This document shows, in pieces, positions 58,794-64,000 of a stretch of DNA of 64,000 bases. The stretch's first letter is position 1; each line of letters begins with the position of its first letter. A program made the translations under genes and the position numbers. Where the stretch lies: positions 7,709 through 71,708 of the forward strand of contig CH002848.1 in NCBI GenBank assembly GCA_000149265.1, in the 5' to 3' direction. The stretch is from Ciona savignyi. Taxonomy: Eukaryota > Chordata > Ascidiacea > Phlebobranchia > Cionidae. Below the pieces are notes generated by a model. It searched no databases. It saw only the letters and a program-made list of their open reading frames with translations, and had not been told where the DNA came from.

Positions 58794-61700
58794 TTAAACT
58801 TGAATCCGCTGATCCAAAAGCGCATCCTCTCCTTCCGTTCTATTGTCCATGGATTTCATTTCAGTGTCCCTTGCCTTTTTCTCTTCAGCCAGGGCTTTGT
58901 TATTTGGGTTTTCCGCGCTATTTCTGATGCCGTAAAACACGTAAATCATCCCGCCTGCAAAATAATTTTAATTAAGAAACCAAAACCTTGTATGACCCCC
59001 CATTGATGAAACAAGGCTTGCGTTCTCAGGCCCACTGTTAACCATAATAACATTTTACAGGAACTTGTCTCACACATATTACTGCTTTTGTGTCAGAACC
59101 AGCTATACACATATTTATGCAGACACATACCCACAGCACTCATATCTGTTTGTGTGATGTTTTAATACTTTTTTGATGCTGGTCTGGATTTAAAAGCTAT
59201 AAATATTCCAAACATAATATACAACAATATATATATACAATGTATTTTTTGTAAAACACAATAATTAAAACAACTTACCTAAAATATGCTAATAAAAAGA
59301 CGGGGAAATATGGCAAAGCAACAGTCATTACACCACAGCATAAAAACAATTAGAAAATATACGGAAGCAACCATAGTGCCCATATAAATTCTATTTCAAA
59401 AGTTCATAAAAAAATAACTTACCCATAACGAGCCAAATCAACATTTTATACCAAGTGGACGGAGGTAGCGATACCATAAGGTAAATATTAACAAACATGT
59501 TCAGTGCCGGCACAGTCGGTACAAGAGGCACCTGAAACAACAGACTGTCAATACCAGTTTTGCCGGGTTAGGCATAATGCCCCCTCAGTTTAAACATCAA
59601 AATGCGGGCAGTAATATTATCGTGTTTTCCTGCTCCTGTGCCGTGATTTGTTTCATTTGACATTATTTAATACCGGTACTGGGGCAAAAATGAATAAACT
59701 AAAATAAAAATGATTGATTTACAACATAACATGTGTTCCATTTTGAGGACCAAACCTTCCCGTTTTAATTATAAACTGTGATTTGGCCTCATAAATGGTA
59801 GTATATATATATCCCGAATTATATATATATATACACAGAGGTTGAACAGGTCAGACAGGTTTTGACATACAAGGTATTTGTGGTACACACGAGTAATTAA
59901 AATTGTGGTGTTTCATGAGGGTAGACTGTCGGAATGTCTAGACATTAAACTGAAGTGTGTGTTGTGCGTAAATAAACAAAGATAAGCATAGAGAATTAAG
60001 GATCCATGCTGTTTAGTATTTATATTTATAAACAGCGGTTTAAAAGACATAAGTTTGAACTTTTTTGGGGGAATTTCAGATTCTTTACCTCGTAATCACA
60101 ATTTAATGTAGAATGTATGTTAACTTTTACCTTTTCAGAATAATTTAGAATGTTTGTTACCTTTTTAATTATTTTAGAATAATTTAGAATGTTTGTTCCA
60201 TTTTTAATGTTTTAAAATAATTGAGAATGTATGTTCACTTTTTTTCTAATTGGTACTTTATCGATAAAATTGTCTTTTCCTTACCGCAAAAGATAGTTTT
60301 TTATTGCTCTGCGGCTGCATTCCTATGCAAATCATCGGAAGAATGCTACAGATCATGAAGATCACAGAAAACGCAATGGAAGCTCCGTTCCAGCCAGAAG
60401 AGGAGGCTAGAACAGCTGTCACGCTGAACAAGGTCATGCTCAGAGCTGCGGGAAGCGTTGTTAGTTGTTAAACAGACATGGTTGAACCTTGTAAAGTATT
60501 ATCATTGCTAAACTGATAACCGCAATTTGCCAGATCTACTTCCACATAATCTTTAATGGTTTTAATTCGACTAATCACAGTAGTATCAATAAAACAACAT
60601 CCCGCTATTTAACTAAGATTGCCTATTTTGCTGCAATTTTCAGCTGAAACTTATTATCATGTATAACAGACGATCATTGCTGTGGATGTTAACACATTAT
60701 CGCAGATGGCACGAAACTTGTTTAACCAAACCTGAGTCAATATTAGGAAACTAATTTTCCCCTATAGGAGTAACACTGGAAAACTCATTTTTCCCAATAG
60801 GATAGGTAGGGAGAGGTAAGGAAACTCATTTTACCCCATTTATCTCCACCCGGGCTGGAGTAGAAGACTCATTTTCCTCTATAGGGGTGAAACAGGGAAA
60901 CTTGTTTTTTCCCATAGGGTTGGTAGGGAGAGGAGTGGCCAGTGAGGTTCGTTTTAACACTGGATCTTAGGTACATACCTGATGCAACTGTGCACCAGTT
61001 TACAATGCTTGATACGGTCTGTGTGGGCAAAGAGGATTTTGGTTGAATCAGCATCCTTATTTCAAATGATTCAGTGGATTGGGTGATTGGTTTGCTGTCG
61101 CCCTTTTCATAAGTTGCTTCGTCTGTGGACACGGGAGTAGCATCTGGCTGGTACCTGATAAAGGACGATGTATTAGGAAAAGGTTATTGGGGTAGGGTGT
61201 GATATTCATAGATCCATATCGTTCAAAAGGGTGGGAAAATAACAGTTGGTTAAATAACCGCAGTGAGCAGTCTAAAGCCATTTTAAGCTTGGAATATATT
61301 CATTAATACACTTGTGTAATACATCTCTTAAATTACTTCACATCTCTGGTTAAAAATTTTATTTAAAACTTGTTTTTCTTTACAGGCATACTTTTTACAA
61401 GCACATATTTTAAAAAAATATGCCTTACAAGTTATTTTGAAATAAAATTAAAAGGATAGTAAATTTTGATTTGAAATTTAACAATGCCACCACATCTCCG
61501 TTATCGCAGGGAGTCATGTAGTCCTTTCTAGCTAGAAACGTTATCTTAATTGCAAAGAAAGCGAGTTCATTTGTGCCATTTCTGCCGCCTATGTAAACTG
61601 CTTCAAGGAAGTGTGTGATAAAATGCATCTGTTCCCAAGTGAATGAGGCATACAAGTCTGGCAGATTATGAGGTCATTTAAAATAGCACAAGTAGTCTGG

Positions 61701-63712
61701 AGTGTGACCAACACATGCCAACATAGAGTGTGAACGCAACCTCCTTTGCAATGGTGAAGCATACCATGATTATTCCATTCATTTAATAGAATCAGTTAGT
61801 TGGGTAAATATTTGTGAAACATATCATTGTGATCACATTATTTTAATACTTTAGTTGGTTGGGTAAATATTGGTCTAGATTATTCGTAGTGTTTAGTAAT
61901 TTGTAATTTGTTGCATAGGTGGTATTGGTATGTATAGGTTTTTAGTTACTGCAAGGAACTAATGCATTGAGCAATATGACACAACATCTCACCTTAAAAG
62001 TAGTACTGAGGTAGCTACCAGCGTATATGCGGCTAACGTTCCAATCGACATTAAGTCCACTAATTCCTTCAAGTCAAAGAAGACAGCCATAATACCTAAA
62101 CACAAAATACACTTGTTTAAGATATAAATCTCACGATTTAAAAATGTCAGAAATAATAGAAAATCCATTGATATTAGTTAAAGCCATTGTAGGAAATGGG
62201 ATAAAAATTAAAAACTTTATGGTTCTATGAAAGTTCAAGCAACTGTGATAAACTTGGTATTCTGTTGAATGCTTGTGTTATAATGCGCCTACGTTATTTC
62301 TTTCAGGTTGATAATATGGAATATTATAATCCTTATGCCTCTTTAACTTCAGAGTTATGGTTAAAAGAAAGAAGTTTCAGTTGCCCACCTGCTAAAGTGC
62401 CGGATAAAAACGTAGCAACAAGAGGTGTTTTGGTTTTCTTGTGAACATTTGCAAGGAATTCAAATAGTAATCCGTCAATTGCCATTGCGTATATTATACG
62501 CGGCATTGGAAACATTGCTCCAAGTAAACTGTAAGAATTTTAATTCATGTTAAAGTTTAGCCATTCAGTACAAGGTAAACTGTGGGTGTATCAATTAGCA
62601 GACGTTTCCTGAACTAAGTGGCTTAGTGGGTTGAACAAAAACTGCAGCAACACTTCCATGCAACACTCTTTTACATTTTTATTAATAGTTCATTTAAAGT
62701 ATAAAGTACCGTTATGTGCCTTTAGAATTATTGCACAAAAACAAACTAAAAAAACAAAACGAATCTAACCTACTTGGTAAAACTCGAAACAGAAATATGT
62801 AAAAAAAATGTGTTTTAACACATTTGTAGAAACAAGTAGGTTCTGTCACTGTTATGGATTATGTTTATTATTAATTAAACATGTATATATGTGCGCCTTT
62901 AAAATCCGTTACCTTGTAGACAGTGCGCATATGGCACCGACCGCGACAGGATAACTGGCCCATGACATCCCTACTTCTTCAAATGCCACTGGGAGTGGTG
63001 CTAGTGTATCCAGCAAAAAGTAAGGCCGCATTAGTGTCAGCGTCGCCGAAATGGCGAGGTATGCAATGCAGCAGACGGCCAGGGAAAGGACGATTCCCAG
63101 AGGAATTGATTTCTGGGGATTTATGGCCTCCTCTCCTGCATGGAATGTTGGCATTTAAAGCGCGAAAATTGCAAAAAACACCTTGACGAAAATTTGCACC
63201 GTTTAGTGCAGATTTTTACCTCACTTACAATTTTACATTAATTATTTAACAGCTTCTTAACGTGATATGGCAGCCTGGTTAATATGATAAATCACCACTA
63301 AAGTGTGGTAAAAATTAACATAAAGAGCATTTCAGGCAAAAAATTAAGAACAAAACAACATAGCATAATGTGAGGAACTGTAATAAAGTGTCAGTAAAAA
63401 GTCAGCATTTTACTTTTTATTTGAAGGGATTATGGAATGTAACCAAATAAGAAAGAAAACACAAGCATACCTGTAGTTGCAATGCAATCAAAACCAACGA
63501 ACGCATAAAAGCATGTAGCAGTTCCAGATATAAGGCCTCCAAACCCAAATGGCATGAAACCGCCAGTACCGTATGGAGTCATGTCGATTGTTGTTTGAGT
63601 GACCATGCCCTGGGTGACATTGGAGCCAACTGCGGGAATGTTGGATACAAATTCATAGGAGGCAGTGGTAACATAGCTCACGTTGTCGGCTGGGGCAGCA
63701 AAAGAAAGATTC
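58794..63712 (-). CDS. Cationic amino acid transporter (SLC7 CAT type), 3' part, 8 exons
   Basis: About 437 C-terminal residues of a plasma-membrane arginine/lysine permease; CAT-family proteins are about 620-660 residues. Exons in transcript order: 63712-63471, 63135-62913, 62528-62389, 62095-61993, 61154-60979, 60445-60285, 59531-59423, 58954-58794. Phases agree. Family signatures are [92 protein letters not shown] and LRYQPD. The last membrane segments follow ([29 protein letters not shown]), then a charged cytosolic tail ending [10 protein letters not shown]. The loop before GGFMPFGF has three N-glycosylation sequons (NLS, NVS, NVT). The best fit is SLC7A1/A2/A3-like. The 5' exons lie beyond the window, and the first acceptor (63713) has an alternative about 28 nt further into the exon. 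Confidence 0.92.
60101..60240. repeat. Short tandem repeat in the CAT intron between exons 6 and 7
   Basis: AATTTAGAATGTTTGTTAC-type units occur three times with about 50-60 bp spacing and small changes. Non-coding. Confidence 0.6.
60745..60930. repeat. Diverged tandem repeat in the CAT intron between exons 5 and 6
   Basis: GGAAACTCATTTTACCCC, AAACTCATTTTTCCCAATAG, AGACTCATTTTCCTCTATAG and GGTAGGGAGAGG recur in order, giving two to three irregular units of 30-90 bp. Non-coding. Confidence 0.6.
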
Positions 63713-64000
63713 CTGTAATGTCATCGAATTGAGAATATAATTTACAAGTTTAGGATACAAAAGTCATTATTTAGTTCTGGTTTAGTTTAATTTTCCACAA
63801 TAAAAAACACAAAACAGGGCTTTTCATGAGAAATAGGAAAACGGTAAAAGGATAGAAAAACAACAGTCGTTATCACAAAAAAATTAATGTGAATAGAATA
63901 GTTATGTTTACTGCCAGGCATGGGGTTTGTTCTTGACACACAACTGCAATGAGTTGACTGTAAATAAAATTTGGTAAATAGGATGAAAACATTACTCAAT
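63713..64000. other. Intron of the CAT transporter at the window edge
   Basis: AT-rich. A 70-codon minus-strand open frame at 63787-63999 lacks CAT family motifs and is not called. The preceding transporter exon must lie beyond 64000. Confidence 0.6.

Overview
This window looks like nuclear DNA of a tunicate (sea squirt, Ciona-like). It holds intron-rich orthologues of four animal genes with small introns and GT-AG boundaries, many copies of one tRNA-headed SINE of about 300 bp, hAT MITEs and a satellite array. The tunicate call is inference from protein divergence and genome style; no species marker is present. There are no bacterial operons or CRISPR arrays. One scaffold gap of 100 Ns lies at 52149-52248.

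Layout. (1) 966-10707, plus strand: a 16-exon Raver (PTB-binding hnRNP cofactor) gene with three RRMs, a PTB-docking motif and a C-terminal motif matching vertebrate RAVER1. (2) 28266-11411, minus strand, convergent with Raver: a 16-exon TTC28-like gene with many TPRs followed by a degenerate CHAT domain. Its introns are crowded with SINEs and MITEs. (3) 30318-31750, minus: a broken gene of a repetitive, mobile-element-like family with a FEN/XPG-like motif set and a C-terminal cysteine-rich CXC block. (4) 32341-43555, plus: three intronless paralogues of an unrecognised protein, with a probable acylated N-terminus and a possible beta-trefoil body. The first two copies are separated by about 6 kb of tandem repeats: palindrome-rich units, a ~192-bp satellite, and an inverted copy of the palindrome-rich unit. 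A coding-less remnant of a fourth copy lies at about 44500-44830. (5) 55331-45758, minus: a 13-exon SCPx gene (peroxisomal 3-ketoacyl-CoA thiolase fused to sterol carrier protein 2) ending in the PTS1 tripeptide AKL. It carries a one-base frameshift that is probably an assembly error. (6) 63712-58794, minus: the 3' two-thirds of a cationic amino acid transporter (SLC7 CAT type); its 5' end lies beyond the window.

The conserved genes do unrelated jobs: splicing regulation, a TPR scaffold, peroxisomal lipid oxidation and amino-acid import. The most novel part is 30-45 kb, where a lineage-specific gene family sits in repeat-rich DNA. Exon coordinates were worked out by hand from splice signals, reading phase and remembered family sequence; no alignment was run.
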